From an uncultured Marinifilum sp. (GTDB lineage Bacteria > Bacteroidota > Bacteroidia > Bacteroidales > Marinifilaceae), in the NCBI RefSeq assembly GCF_963677195.1, contig NZ_OY781918.1:1600923-1664922 (forward strand): a stretch of DNA of 64,000 bases, written 5' to 3'. The notes under the pieces are model-generated. The model did no database searches and was not told where the DNA came from. It was given only the letters and a program-made list of their open reading frames with translations. A program made the position numbers and the translations under genes. Positions 43,201 to 52,435 of this stretch are shown here, piece by piece (the stretch's first letter is position 1; each line of letters opens with the position of its first letter).

Positions 43201-43296
43201 AAAGAGTGTAACCAAAAAGAAGACCTTTTGTAATAAAGGACTCTTTTTTAATTTAGGGTCTGTTGGGCAGTTAATATGTTTTAAATTAATTAACAA
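40288..43296 (-). CDS. Large TPR/PD40 protein with C-terminal SPOR-like repeats
   Basis: About 1000 residues, beginning with TTG (no in-frame ATG before the signal-like LLQKVFFLVTLFILTGVCNA). TPR helices (about 50-180) are followed by a PD40 beta-propeller with ISADGQELYIYKAG, ISADRRTIFFSSDRPGGYGGMDIY, IHPDGKTLYFSSAG and TPDGRRAYFASHR. A carboxypeptidase-regulatory domain (about 470-560) and a Pro/Lys/Thr-rich linker come next. The end carries four ~80-residue SPOR-like units at about 683, 760, 845 and 927; the last three start YTIQIMAL / YTIQVMAL and contain GYWDAF or GYFDAF. SPOR domains bind denuded peptidoglycan, so it is probably a periplasmic or outer-membrane envelope protein. OmpA is absent. 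Confidence 0.75.
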   Translation of the reverse strand: MLINLKHINCPTDPKLKKSPLLQKVFFLVTLFILTGVCNAYTLNASPKKQKISNKKQYHIAENLLANRNFTKAAKIYKELLDQSPRNTNLNFKLGVCYLNIISEKGKSVGLLEKSIQYTSSKNNVPIDVYFNLGKAYHTNYQFREALKVFKDLLQIISPQNIDFRNEIQREVKMCKNGLELVKNPVDISIVNLGNKINSEFAEHSPGVTADESTMVFTSRRNGTGSKLDNDGQYFEDIYITHLVNGSWSAPKGIAELNTNDHDASISISADGQELYIYKAGFIDQKNSEGGDIYVSKLEGNSWSAPKKLGPNINSKSKESHISISADRRTIFFSSDRPGGYGGMDIYTATLLPNGKWGKARNLGPAINTEFDDDAPFIHPDGKTLYFSSAGHKTMGGLDIFKSINSKGRWTSPINIGYPINSTDDDIYYTPTPDGRRAYFASHRKGSVGRTDIFLIKTPNSEQAGLFVLKGKIVTSNGSPVGNAKITVSHKNKTIGIYTPNTASGKFLFIIEAGKKYNLEIVAEGYRTLRTVLNIPTEYANKENHSVITLLPLTLRSKDEADYPQTLELIDFEKSKLNEVGSLVSETDSIPDHKEFIDSLAKDSILSEPENKIIDKIINEMSKDSLVSKTKSVITKPEIKKPLATNTVTPAKTVTKPKEIKKTTPEKADTKIEAIAAGDLAFTLDLGNFISPQNKLFDNLDGIIETKGPDNRYHYTYGKFKNYKEASKAQKQLIKKGIKTSSIRILSKNNLVKEKSGGETYYTIQIMALNLPIEAEFFDNLDNVKVFNGTDGFTRYTYRKFKSYREAVKEMNKLIRMGYWDAFIRTVINDQLLYSGMKYQETTTYTIQVMALRNPRPLTYFSDLGKVNMYADKTGLYRYTYKTYSSKHKAIRDLGSVLKNGYWDAFVRRSLHGEAILHNNKDTKNNSFYTIQVMALKNARPLNYFSNLGEDNLSLYKGNDGLSRYTFQKFNSLSKAQSSLPEVTKKGYFDAFTREIKWYSEN

Positions 43297-43490
43297 TAAC
43301 TTAAATATAATAGATATAGCTTAAATATCAATAGAGATTTTATAAAAATACCAATTTGTTGATAAAAAAAAGGTATTGTTTATGATTTGCTTTTAAAATC
43401 TTATAAAAGTAATCATCATAAAAATATTTTTAGTCTAAACTTGAATAAAATTTTACATTTTTTGAGAAAATACTTACTAATATACAATAA

Positions 43491-43520
43491 AAAGCCATTG
43501 AAGTACATTCAATGGCTTTT
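43491..43520 (-). terminator. Terminator downstream of the E2 gene
   Basis: Perfect stem AAAGCCATTGAA / TTCAATGGCTTT with a 5-base loop and A/T tracts on both sides, 19 bases past the E2 stop codon. Confidence 0.8.
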
Positions 43521-43538
43521 TTTATGGTGTATTTATAA

Positions 43539-44840
43539 TTAAATATTTCTATTAATATCGAAGTTTTCCAGATTTTCGGCAATTCTTTTCAAAAACAATC
43601 CTCCCAAAGCTCCATCTACAACCCTATGATCATAAGAAAGAGATAGAACCATAATATTACGAATTCCAATGGTATCGCCATGTGGAGTTTCGATTACGGC
43701 AGGTTTCTTTTTAATCGCTCCAACTGCTAAAATTGCCACTTCGGGCTGATTAATTATTGGGGTTCCGGTTGTGCTTCCAAAGGCACCCAAATTTGTTATT
43801 GTAAAAGTACTTCCCTGAATATCATCAGGGGCAAGTTTATTTTGTCTTGCTCTGTTTGCTAAATCGTTAACTGCTTTGGTAATTCCTACCAAGTTTTTCT
43901 CATCGGCCGATTTAATTACCGGAACAATTAGGTTTCCACTTGGTAAAGCTGTGGCCATTCCTATGTTAATAAATTTTTTACGTATAATTTTATCACCATC
44001 AACCGAAACATTTACCATAGGATAATCTTTAAGGGCTTTGCTTACTGCCTCAACAAAAATTGGAGTAAAAGTTAATTTTTGACCTTCTTTTTTTAAAAAA
44101 TCATCTTTTATTTTATTTCTCCATTGCACTAGTCCGGTTACGTCCACATCAATAAATGATGTAACATGAGGGGATATTTGTTTCGAACTTACCATATAAT
44201 TAGCAATCAACTTACGCATGCGATCCATTTCAATAATTTCTACATTGTCGCCATTATAGCTTGGTTGAATAGGGCTTACAGGTGCCGAAATTTCTTGCTT
44301 TGCCAAGATAGTTTGTGTTTCGGGCTTAAACTTTTTGTTTTCTATGTACTTAAGGATATCTTTTTTTGTGACTCTTTTGTTTTCTCCAGATCCTTTTATT
44401 AAACTTAATTCTTTTGTACTAATATTTTCTTTTTGTGCTATCGTTCGAACTAAAGGAGAAATAAAAGCAGAATTTTCTTTCTTACTTTTAGGTGCAGATT
44501 CTAATGCAATTTCTGTTGCAAGTTTTTCGGTTTTTTGCTCTTTCGCTTCTGATATGTTTGCTAAAGGTTTTGTATTTACTTCTTCGCTTAACTCTTCTCC
44601 TTCGGTTAGTAGAATGGCAACTACATCGCCAACCTGAGCAGTATCTCCTTCCGAAAAAAGAAGTTTAGCAATTTTTCCACTTTGTGGGGCGGGTATCTCT
44701 GAGTCAACCTTATCGGTTGCTATTTCTATAATCGATTCTTCTTCTTCAACAAAATCTCCTTCTTTTTTTAAAAATTGAGTAATGTTTGCTTCTGTGATTC
44801 CTTCCCCCATAGCAGGAATCATAATTTCTATTTTAGCCAT
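43539..44840 (-). CDS. Dihydrolipoamide acyltransferase (E2 of a 2-oxoacid dehydrogenase)
   Basis: A 433-residue E2 core. The lipoyl domain (1-80) carries the lipoylated lysine in EIATDKVDSEIPA (Lys44). A peripheral-subunit-binding domain follows (about 127-166, SPLVRTIAQKENISTKEL, VTKKDILKYI), and the acyltransferase domain (about 205-430) has the active-site LSYDHRVVDGALGG. It transfers the acyl group from the lipoyl arm to CoA. The natural partner is the fused E1 at 25250-27694; no E3 gene is in the window. It is monocistronic with its own terminator. Confidence 0.9.
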   Translation of the reverse strand: MAKIEIMIPAMGEGITEANITQFLKKEGDFVEEEESIIEIATDKVDSEIPAPQSGKIAKLLFSEGDTAQVGDVVAILLTEGEELSEEVNTKPLANISEAKEQKTEKLATEIALESAPKSKKENSAFISPLVRTIAQKENISTKELSLIKGSGENKRVTKKDILKYIENKKFKPETQTILAKQEISAPVSPIQPSYNGDNVEIIEMDRMRKLIANYMVSSKQISPHVTSFIDVDVTGLVQWRNKIKDDFLKKEGQKLTFTPIFVEAVSKALKDYPMVNVSVDGDKIIRKKFINIGMATALPSGNLIVPVIKSADEKNLVGITKAVNDLANRARQNKLAPDDIQGSTFTITNLGAFGSTTGTPIINQPEVAILAVGAIKKKPAVIETPHGDTIGIRNIMVLSLSYDHRVVDGALGGLFLKRIAENLENFDINRNI

Positions 44841-45109
44841 GTGTGATTGTTTTTTTGATACCTATTAAGATAGGTAAAGATGATGGATATTTAAAATTGA
44901 AAAATCAACCTAAATATAAATCGATGTTAATAATGTTTGTTGTTTTTATTTAGTCTAAATATCACACGAATTTAGTAAAATTAGATAAAAAGACAAACCT
45001 ATCTTTAATTTGTAAATGGCAATTTATAGATCACTTATAACATAGCATAAAAAGAAAAAATGCTAAATGTTAAGATTTATACTTGTACTTACTTTGTGAA
45101 ATAAACGGT

Positions 45110-45733
45110 TTACTGAAGGTTTTGATCGAAGGGTGTTCTGTGAAGAATCGATCGTCCCAAAGTAATTTCATCGGTATATTCCAGCTCATCGCCGATGGAA
45201 ACTCCACGTGCAATTGTTGTGATGTTAATATCAAATTTGTGGAGTTTTTTAAAAAGGAAAAAATTAGTTGTATCGCCTTCCATAGTTGTACTAAGAGCTA
45301 AAATTACTTCTTTCATTTTTCCATCTTTGGCTTTTGCAACAAGTGGGTCAATTTGCAAATCACTGGGGCCAATTCCGTCCATGGGAGATATAATTCCTCC
45401 CAATACATGATAAATTCCATTGTATTGTTGAGTTCTTTCAATAGACATTACGTCTCGAATGCTTTCTACCACACAAATGGTTTCATGGTCGCGTTTGGGG
45501 TTTGCACAGATATCGCAAACTTCGGTATCTGAAATATTGTAGCAAGAAGAACAATGCTTAATTTCGTTACGAAGTTGAATAATTGATGAGCCGAATTTAT
45601 TAACATCTTCTTTAGGTTGATTTAATAAATGTAAAACCAATCGGAGTGCAGTTTTTCGACCAATTCCCGGGAGTTTAGAGAATTCAGAAACGGCATTTTC
45701 AAGAAGTTTAGAAGGAAAGTTGGTATAGCTCAT
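45110..45733 (-). CDS. recR: Recombination protein RecR
   Basis: A 207-residue DNA-repair protein of the RecFOR pathway that helps load RecA at gaps. The helix-hairpin-helix is [20 protein letters not shown], the zinc finger is [16 protein letters not shown] (four cysteines), and the Toprim domain includes [30 protein letters not shown] and [13 protein letters not shown]. The C-terminal [24 protein letters not shown] is standard. Confidence 0.96.
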   Translation of the reverse strand: MSYTNFPSKLLENAVSEFSKLPGIGRKTALRLVLHLLNQPKEDVNKFGSSIIQLRNEIKHCSSCYNISDTEVCDICANPKRDHETICVVESIRDVMSIERTQQYNGIYHVLGGIISPMDGIGPSDLQIDPLVAKAKDGKMKEVILALSTTMEGDTTNFFLFKKLHKFDINITTIARGVSIGDELEYTDEITLGRSILHRTPFDQNLQ

Positions 45734-45822
45734 CTGTAATCAATTCAATATTATTTTCAAAAGTAATAATTTATGCGAGAATAAAATTCTTGGGCTAAGT
45801 TTTCAATGCTTTTATTGCTGGG

Positions 45823-45853
45823 TTTGATTAACCAAACGCTTTACTTATTTTTG
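45823..45853 (+). promoter_or_regulatory. Canonical Bacteroidota promoter for the sodium:solute symporter gene
   Basis: TTTG at 45823-45826, a 19-base spacer, and TAttTTTG at 45846-45853. This is an exact match to the -33/-7 consensus of the phylum's primary sigma factor. Transcription would start near 45861, giving a leader of under 20 bases before the GTG at 45879. Confidence 0.65.
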
Positions 45854-45878
45854 ATTTTCATCTTAAAATATAAATACA

Positions 45879-47330
45879 GTGACTCCAATTACTATACTTT
45901 TTGTTGTTTGTGCTTATTTCGCACTTTTACTCTTAATATCATATTTTACTGGTCGCAAGGCCGATAATAGTGGTTTTTTTGTGGGAAACAAACAATCGCC
46001 ATGGTATGTAGTTGCCTTTGGTATGGTTGGAGCATCACTTTCGGGTGTAACTTTTATTTCGGTGCCAGGTTGGGTAAAGTCTATCGATTTTACTTATATG
46101 CAAATGGTTTTTGGATACATGCTGGGTTATATTGTGGTTGCTAATATTTTATTGCCTCTTTATTATAAATTAAACCTTACCTCTATTTATTCCTATTTAG
46201 ATGGTCGATTTGGAAGAGTATCCTATAAAACCGGAGCTCTATTTTTCCTGCTTTCCCGAACTATTGGAGCATCTTTTAGGTTATTTTTAATGGCAAATGT
46301 ATTGCAAATAACTGTTTTCGAAGCTTGGGGAATTCCATTTGCTGTAACAGTAATTATTACAATTTTACTGATTTGGTTATACACATTTAAAGGAGGAATA
46401 AAAACCATTGTATGGACCGATACTTTGCAAACTCTTTTTATGTTGTTGGCTGTTGGTGTAAGTATTTATTTAATTATGGATAAGTTACATTTAGATATAT
46501 CTGGCTTAAGCGAAATGCTTAGTAAAAGTGATTATTCGAAGGTGTTTGTGTTCGACGATTGGGAAAGTAAGCAGAATTTCTTTAAACAGTTTTTTACAGG
46601 TGCATTTATTACTATTGTAATGACAGGGCTTGACCAAGATATGATGCAAAAAAATCTAAGTTGTAAAAATCTGGGCGAAGCCAAAAAGAATATGTATTGG
46701 TATGGCTTTGCTTTTATTCCTGCCAATTTGCTGTTTTTAATTTTAGGTGCATTGTTACTACTTTTTGCTCAACACGAGGGAATTTCAATACCCGAAAGGG
46801 GCGATGATCTTTTTCCAATATTGGCAACTCAACATTTAGGACCCCTTGTAAGCCTATTCTTTTTGATTGGATTAATGGCTGCTGCTTATTCAAGTGCCGA
46901 TTCGGCCTTAACCTCTTTAACTACATCGTTTACCGTAGATATTTTAGGTGCAGATGAAAAGGATGAGTTAAGAACAAAAAAATTACGTAGGCAGTCGCAT
47001 ATTTTATTTTCGGTTTTACTCTTAATTGTAATATTGATTTTTAAAGCCATAAACGACGACTCGGTAATTGCAGCCATATTTACCGTTGCCGGATATACTT
47101 ACGGACCTCTGCTGGGATTGTATGCATTTGGATTGTTTACAAAATATCAGGTAAAGGATAGTTTGGTGCCTTATATAGCTATTTTGGCTCCGGTAATTTG
47201 TTATGTGTTAAAAGATAATTCGATGGAATGGTTTGGCATTCCAATAGGTTTTGAATTGTTGATAATAAATGGTGCTTTAACTTTTTTGGGTTTGCTGCTA
47301 ATAAGTAAAAAGCGAAAATTAATATCTTAG
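45879..47330 (+). CDS. Sodium:solute symporter (SSS family)
   Basis: A 483-residue transporter with about 13 membrane helices; the start codon is GTG. Family blocks include FVGNKQSPWYVVAFGMVGASLSGVTFISVPGW, LSRTIGASFRLFLMANVL, TFKGGIKTIVWTDTLQTLFML, GLDQDMMQKNLSCKNLGEAKKNMYW and GLMAAAYSSADSALTSLTTSF, where the Ser/Thr-rich helix contributes to the Na2 site. The substrate cannot be read from the sequence; related proteins carry sugars, amino acids or carboxylates. It would use the sodium gradient generated by Na+-NQR. Confidence 0.88.
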   Translation: MTPITILFVVCAYFALLLLISYFTGRKADNSGFFVGNKQSPWYVVAFGMVGASLSGVTFISVPGWVKSIDFTYMQMVFGYMLGYIVVANILLPLYYKLNLTSIYSYLDGRFGRVSYKTGALFFLLSRTIGASFRLFLMANVLQITVFEAWGIPFAVTVIITILLIWLYTFKGGIKTIVWTDTLQTLFMLLAVGVSIYLIMDKLHLDISGLSEMLSKSDYSKVFVFDDWESKQNFFKQFFTGAFITIVMTGLDQDMMQKNLSCKNLGEAKKNMYWYGFAFIPANLLFLILGALLLLFAQHEGISIPERGDDLFPILATQHLGPLVSLFFLIGLMAAAYSSADSALTSLTTSFTVDILGADEKDELRTKKLRRQSHILFSVLLLIVILIFKAINDDSVIAAIFTVAGYTYGPLLGLYAFGLFTKYQVKDSLVPYIAILAPVICYVLKDNSMEWFGIPIGFELLIINGALTFLGLLLISKKRKLIS

Positions 47331-47356
47331 ATCTATAATTATCTAATTTTTAGCAA

Positions 47357-48214
47357 ATGAAAAAACTTCTGTTTTTATCTATCATTTTTCTTGCATTCTC
47401 GAATGGAAATCCAACTTACCGAATTTTTAATGAGAATGGTAAGCCAATTAAATATCAGAAAATGATAAGGCAAATTGTCAATGCTGATATTATTTTGTTT
47501 GGAGAATTGCATAATAATCCTATTTCGCATTGGCTGGAACTGCAAGTCACTAAGGATTTGTATGAAATAAAAGGAAAAAGTTTAGTGCTTGGTGCTGAGA
47601 TGTTCGAAACCGATAATCAGGAATTGCTAACAGCTTATTTAGAAGGTAAAATAGATAATAAAACTTTTACTGATACGGCTCGTTTATGGAGTAATTATTT
47701 AACCGATTACAAGCCTTTGCTCGATTTTGCCAAAGAGCATAAATTGCATTTTGTAGCCAGCAATATTCCGCGAAGATATGCTTCTAGAGTTTTTAGAGAA
47801 GGATTCGCAGCTCTCGACAGCCTTAATACAATAGAAAAATCTTTTATTGCTCCTCAACCCATTGCCTATGATGCTGAATTGCCAGGTTACAAATCGATGA
47901 AAAAAATGGGAATGCACATGAGCTCAGAAAAGCTTAATAATTTTCCAAAAGCACAGGCCATAAAAGATGCTACTATGGCACATTTTATTCTTGCTAATTT
48001 TAAGAAGGGTCAGCAATTTATTCATTATAACGGTGCGTATCATTCGAATAATTATGAAGGAATTGTCTGGTACCTAAGAAATGCAAATCCGAATCTTAAG
48101 ATAGCTACTATTTATACCGCAACAGCTAATCAAATTAAAAAGATGGAAGATGAATTGAAAGGCTCTAATACTTATGTAATTGTTGTACGTGAGGATATGA
48201 CCAAGACATATTAA
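47357..48214 (+). CDS. ChaN family (heme-binding-like) protein
   Basis: A 285-residue exported protein (N-terminal hydrophobic signal MKKLLFLSIIFLAFSNG; no lipobox Cys, unlike many ChaN proteins). Characteristic blocks are ADIILFGELHNNPISHWLELQV, LVLGAEMFETDNQELLTAYL, ASNIPRRYASRVFREG, ATMAHFILANFKKGQQFIHYNGAYHSN and the final GIVWYLRNANPNLKIATI. ChaN from Campylobacter binds heme as a dimer and is iron-regulated; the catalytic or transport role is unsettled. It starts 26 bases after the symporter gene. Confidence 0.82.
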   Translation: MKKLLFLSIIFLAFSNGNPTYRIFNENGKPIKYQKMIRQIVNADIILFGELHNNPISHWLELQVTKDLYEIKGKSLVLGAEMFETDNQELLTAYLEGKIDNKTFTDTARLWSNYLTDYKPLLDFAKEHKLHFVASNIPRRYASRVFREGFAALDSLNTIEKSFIAPQPIAYDAELPGYKSMKKMGMHMSSEKLNNFPKAQAIKDATMAHFILANFKKGQQFIHYNGAYHSNNYEGIVWYLRNANPNLKIATIYTATANQIKKMEDELKGSNTYVIVVREDMTKTY

Positions 48215-48254
48215 GAGTAGTTTGTTTTAATAGCCTAACATTTACTCATTTTGT

Positions 48255-48262
48255 TATATTTG
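48255..48262 (+). promoter_or_regulatory. Putative -7 box for the FKBP gene
   Basis: Perfect TATATTTG 25 bases before the FKBP start codon at 48288. The only TTTG upstream (48221) is 30 bases away, longer than usual. Confidence 0.35.
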
Positions 48263-48287
48263 TTGTTCGTAACTAAAATCAATAAAT

Positions 48288-48767
48288 ATGAAGTACACTC
48301 TTTTAGTCTTAATGCTTGCCTTTTTTGTATCCTGTGATATTAGTAATGATGATGTAATTGAGCCAGAAGAGCTCGATTATGACTACACAGAGCAAAATGA
48401 AGCAGATATAGCTGAATATGTTAAGGAAAACAATTTAAATGCAACTCGCAGCGAATCGGGTTTGTATTATGTGATTGATGAGGAAGGAACAGGAGAACAG
48501 CCAATATCAACATCGAATGTAACAGTTGCTTATACTGGATATTATCTGGATGGGAAAAAGTTTGACGAGAGTGGAAGTAATGGTGTCGACTTTTATTTGA
48601 ATAAGGTAATTGCTGGATGGACCGAAGGGATTGCTTATTTTAAAGAAGGAGGAAAAGGAATGTTATTAATTCCAGCGCATTTAGGATATGGTAATAACGA
48701 TTATTATACGATTCCTGGAGGTTCAGTTCTTATTTTTGATATAGAATTAATATCTGTAAATGAGTAG
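48288..48767 (+). CDS. FKBP-type peptidyl-prolyl isomerase, lipoprotein
   Basis: A 159-residue lipoprotein (lipobox FFVSC). An acidic linker precedes an FKBP domain (about 70-158) with VTVAYTGYYLDGKKFDES, VIAGWTEGIAYFKEGGKGMLLIPAHLGYGN and GGSVLIFDIELISV. The active-site Tyr, Phe/Asp, Trp, Tyr residues are all identifiable. It should assist folding of exported proteins in the periplasm or at the outer membrane. It appears to be a single-gene unit. Confidence 0.88.
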   Translation: MKYTLLVLMLAFFVSCDISNDDVIEPEELDYDYTEQNEADIAEYVKENNLNATRSESGLYYVIDEEGTGEQPISTSNVTVAYTGYYLDGKKFDESGSNGVDFYLNKVIAGWTEGIAYFKEGGKGMLLIPAHLGYGNNDYYTIPGGSVLIFDIELISVNE

Positions 48768-48828
48768 TATTGCATCATTAAAGAAAACTTTACATACTCC
48801 AATTTGTTATCATTAAAATTGTAATTAG

Positions 48829-49287
48829 ATGAAAGATTTAAATCAGGCACTGGAAGCTAATCAGGTAATTGATATTGTTTCGGAGTATATCGACCTTTCG
48901 GTAATTCCATTTAGACAAGAGAAGCGCTCGGTTGTTCGTGTAGATACGAGAAATCCAATGTATGGAGGCAATGGAATTGTTTACTTGTTACAAATGTTCG
49001 ATGTTGATGAATTGATTAATAATCGAATTGGTTGCTTTATGGTTTTTTTGAATAAAAACGATCAGGCCGGATTTCATAATCATGGTCCAAGAGGAGAGGA
49101 AGAAGTTTATGTTGTTATGCATGGACAGGGAGAATATTCCGATAAAGATGGTGAAAATGGAGAAGTAAGAACTCATAAAATTAAGAAAGGAAATATTACT
49201 GCGGTTAGTAATAATGGCTTTCACTCGGTACAAAATACCAGCAGTGAACCTCTCATTATATTTGTGATAACTACTAATATGGCTTAA
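48829..49287 (+). CDS. Cupin domain protein
   Basis: A 152-residue single-cupin protein. Motif 1 lies in NDQAGFHNHGPRGEEEVYVVMHGQGEYS (H-x-H ... E-E, metal ligands) and motif 2 in GNITAVSNNGFHSVQNTSSEPLIIFV (the last His). The beta-barrel probably binds a divalent metal. Whether it is an enzyme or a ligand sensor is unknown. It is followed by a bidirectional terminator. Confidence 0.8.
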   Translation: MKDLNQALEANQVIDIVSEYIDLSVIPFRQEKRSVVRVDTRNPMYGGNGIVYLLQMFDVDELINNRIGCFMVFLNKNDQAGFHNHGPRGEEEVYVVMHGQGEYSDKDGENGEVRTHKIKKGNITAVSNNGFHSVQNTSSEPLIIFVITTNMA

Positions 49288-49305
49288 TACGTAACATTAT
49301 AATAC

Positions 49306-49337
49306 AAAAAAAGGAACCTGAAGAAGTTCCTTTTTTT
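49306..49337. terminator. Bidirectional terminator between the cupin and ccsBA genes
   Basis: Stem AAAAAAAGGAAC / GTTCCTTTTTTT with an 8-base loop in the 67-base gap between convergent genes. Confidence 0.8.
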
Positions 49338-49354
49338 ATGTTATATTTTTTTCT

Positions 49355-52300
49355 TTAATTATTTTCTCTTTTTGCATTAAGCTCCTGACTTATAGTGTTG
49401 TGTTTTTTATAATTATAATAGGCTATAAAACTAAGTGCTAAAACAATTGCAATACTGTAATATACCCAAACAGGTATTGGTACCGGATCGCCTTTGGCAT
49501 AAGAATGCATTCCTGCTAAATAGTAGTTTACACCAAAGTATGTCATTAAAATTGCACTGTAACTCCATACCGATGCAATATTAAAAGTATAAATCGATTT
49601 TAATCCTGGAATAAATCGCATGTGTAAAACAAAACTGTAAACCAGTATACTTACCAATGCCCAAGTTTCTTTCGGATCCCATCCCCAGTATCGCCCCCAC
49701 GATTCGTTCGCCCATATTCCTCCAAGAAAAGTTCCTATGGTAAGAAAATACAAACCGATGGTCATGGTCATTTCACTAATGCGGGTAAGCTTATTAATAT
49801 TTTCTCTTAATCTATTTTTGTTATCCTTGTTTTGTAAGTTAAACAGTATAAGATTAATTAGTCCTAATATTGTAGCTAAAGCCAAAAACGAATAACTCGA
49901 TGTTATAATGGCAACATGAATGGTTAGCCAGTAAGATTTTAGAACAGGAACCAAATTGGTTACTTCCGGACTCATCCAGCTTAGATGAGCTACAAATAGT
50001 GCCAAACCAGCCAAAATTGCTGTTGCTGCTAATGCTAAATCGGATATTTTTGCAAAAATAAACCCTGCAAGTAAACATCCCCAGGCAATAAAAGTCATGG
50101 TTTCGAATCCATTACTCCATGGTGCATGTCCCGAAATATACCAACGTGCAGCAAGACCACCAGTGTGAAGAATGAATCCTGCAGCTAAAATAACAATAGC
50201 AATTCGTACAATCCAGCGAATAGGAAATGTTGGCTTTAAGATATGTACTATTAAAAATATTACTAAAAAGAATCCTATACCAAGATAATATGGAAACAGA
50301 CGTTTAAAAATATTGATATCGTTGTACAGAATTTCAACCTTTTGTTTTCCTTCTGGTGGCATAACTTCACTACCAAATTTTATCTGATATTGTTTAATTC
50401 CTGATATATAGCTATCTGCAGCGCTTAAATCATTTTTATATAAAGCCTGACCAAGCATAATTAGCGATTTTTTTATAAATAAAGAATCGGCACCCGTAAA
50501 CTTAATTTCTGTAGTAGGAGCTAACCATTCACCCATACTATTATTAGGATTAGGAAAAATTTTAAGAAAATCACCTGTAAATACCATGTATGAAATATTT
50601 ACACGCTCATCTACTAAAATTATTTCTTTGTCGTATTTTGTTCTATGTGCAGGTTTTTTCGAATAAGCATCTTGTACCTTCTTACTCAATTTATATTGAC
50701 TTTGATCTGTTAAAAAATCCATAAACGAAGCATATTTACCCGAAATGCCCATTTCTTTAGCCAATTGTTTATCGCCAACTTTTATTATGGGTACCCTTTG
50801 CCACTCCTGTGGATTAGTAACCATACTCAGGAAAATCTGTTCGGAAGAATGCCCATGAAAACTTCCTTTTTTGCTTATTTTTCTAATTACATCGCTGGCA
50901 AGTGTATTGATAGGTTCAAATCGGCCTCCTTTATCTTGCACTATTATTTTTCCAAAACTTTTAGCCTGCTCTAATGGCACAAGCTTAAAATCTTGTGCCG
51001 AAGCAGATAAAATATTTGCGCCCACTAAACATGCAAAAACAGTCAGTGTTTTTATCTTTCTCGACTGCTTACCTAAAAGCTTAAATCGGGTATTTCTATT
51101 AAATAGCGACCAGGCCATTCCTAACATCATTATGGCGTAACCAAAGTAGGTAATCATCATTCCCCAGTAATCATGATTTACAGAAAGAATAGTTCCTTTT
51201 TCATCGGTATCATACGATGCCTGAAAAAAACGAAATCCGTTATGTTTAAGAATGTTATTCATATAAATGCGGTAATCTTTTTCTAGGGATTTTTCATTAT
51301 CGTATAATGTTACCTCGCTGGCAAATGAAGAAGGACTATTCGACCCTGGATATCTTTCCAGTTGAAAATCGTTCAATTTAAGAGAGAAAGGAAGGTCGAT
51401 AATTTTAGATCCATAGGCAATAGATACATTCAAATCACCAAAATTTGCTGTGCTGGCGTCGCCTACATAGTTATCTTGTCCTTTAACAATTAACTCTTTA
51501 TGAGAATTGTCTTTTTTTAGGTCGAATACCAATATGCTTGGAGCATTTCTATCTTCTCCCTGCATGTATTTAAAAATTGCAGAAGGATAAAATTTCTTAA
51601 GCACAAGTTTAATTTCACCTATATCGTATAATTTTTGTGGGGATATTACATGCCATTTGTTTGCTTCCATTGCAATTGGTTCTCCACCCATCATGCTAAT
51701 TTCCTGTACCGGTATTGGACTCTTCATTCTTAAGCTGTCAGTATAATCAAAAACAATAGCCTTAGGGTAAGAATTATTCCCAAAAGCCAACATCTGATTG
51801 CCTAACATACGCATTCCATTGTATTCCATTGTGAAATTTATCATGCCACTCATTCCCGAGTTACCAACCGATACCATCTCTAAAACAGGTGCGCCGCCGG
51901 CAGACTGCACTAAAGTAGTTTTTGCATTAGGAATAAAAGCCTTAAGGTTTATTTCAACTTCACTATTTTCAATGGCAAGTTTTTCATTATATTTTGATTC
52001 TGTTACGCTTGTAAATGTAAATTTCTCGCTTTCACGGATATGTTTTCCTCGTTTTTCAAGAATTACATCAATATACGACTCTGTGCTCGTAATTTTATTG
52101 CTTGTTTGTCCCTCACGAATATGCATATTTCCCTCATAACCAATATAACGAGTTATTGCCGAGCCAATAAATATTATAATAAAGGCTGCGTGGAATAAGA
52201 AAACAGACCATTTTTCTTTTTTGTAGAGTTTATATCTTATAATGTTGGCAATTAGATTGGCAACAATTATCGATAGCATAATCTCAAACCATACTGCATT

Positions 52301-52435
52301 GTATACAAGAGCTTTTGCAGCAGGAGTTCCAAAGTCATTTTCTATAAAAGTTGCAATTCCAATGGAGAAAGCAAAAAGTAAAATGAGAACTCCCATTGTT
52401 TGCATCGAGAAAACGAATTTCAAAAACTTATTCAT
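49355..52435 (-). CDS. Fused cytochrome c synthase CcsBA (ResB-ResC type, system II)
   Basis: A 1026-residue membrane protein that exports heme and attaches it to CXXCH motifs of c-type cytochromes. The ResB-like half has N-terminal helices (GVLILLFAFSIGIATFIEND, FLFHAAFIIIFIGSAITRYIGYEG) and a large periplasmic part, and is followed by another long periplasmic insert (about 490-680). The CcsA half carries the heme-handling motif WANESWGRYWGWDPKETWALVS and histidines in WLTIHVAIITSSYSF and YSFVLHMRFIPG. It would serve general cytochrome maturation. It is divergent from the nrf cluster across a 567-base gap, where a second, split heme synthase is found. Confidence 0.9.
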   Translation of the reverse strand: MNKFLKFVFSMQTMGVLILLFAFSIGIATFIENDFGTPAAKALVYNAVWFEIMLSIIVANLIANIIRYKLYKKEKWSVFLFHAAFIIIFIGSAITRYIGYEGNMHIREGQTSNKITSTESYIDVILEKRGKHIRESEKFTFTSVTESKYNEKLAIENSEVEINLKAFIPNAKTTLVQSAGGAPVLEMVSVGNSGMSGMINFTMEYNGMRMLGNQMLAFGNNSYPKAIVFDYTDSLRMKSPIPVQEISMMGGEPIAMEANKWHVISPQKLYDIGEIKLVLKKFYPSAIFKYMQGEDRNAPSILVFDLKKDNSHKELIVKGQDNYVGDASTANFGDLNVSIAYGSKIIDLPFSLKLNDFQLERYPGSNSPSSFASEVTLYDNEKSLEKDYRIYMNNILKHNGFRFFQASYDTDEKGTILSVNHDYWGMMITYFGYAIMMLGMAWSLFNRNTRFKLLGKQSRKIKTLTVFACLVGANILSASAQDFKLVPLEQAKSFGKIIVQDKGGRFEPINTLASDVIRKISKKGSFHGHSSEQIFLSMVTNPQEWQRVPIIKVGDKQLAKEMGISGKYASFMDFLTDQSQYKLSKKVQDAYSKKPAHRTKYDKEIILVDERVNISYMVFTGDFLKIFPNPNNSMGEWLAPTTEIKFTGADSLFIKKSLIMLGQALYKNDLSAADSYISGIKQYQIKFGSEVMPPEGKQKVEILYNDINIFKRLFPYYLGIGFFLVIFLIVHILKPTFPIRWIVRIAIVILAAGFILHTGGLAARWYISGHAPWSNGFETMTFIAWGCLLAGFIFAKISDLALAATAILAGLALFVAHLSWMSPEVTNLVPVLKSYWLTIHVAIITSSYSFLALATILGLINLILFNLQNKDNKNRLRENINKLTRISEMTMTIGLYFLTIGTFLGGIWANESWGRYWGWDPKETWALVSILVYSFVLHMRFIPGLKSIYTFNIASVWSYSAILMTYFGVNYYLAGMHSYAKGDPVPIPVWVYYSIAIVLALSFIAYYNYKKHNTISQELNAKRENN

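Noticed and set aside
51798..52139. 113-aa plus-strand frame inside ccsBA
   Set aside because: Antisense shadow of the ResB-like half of CcsBA, which is unambiguous in its own frame.
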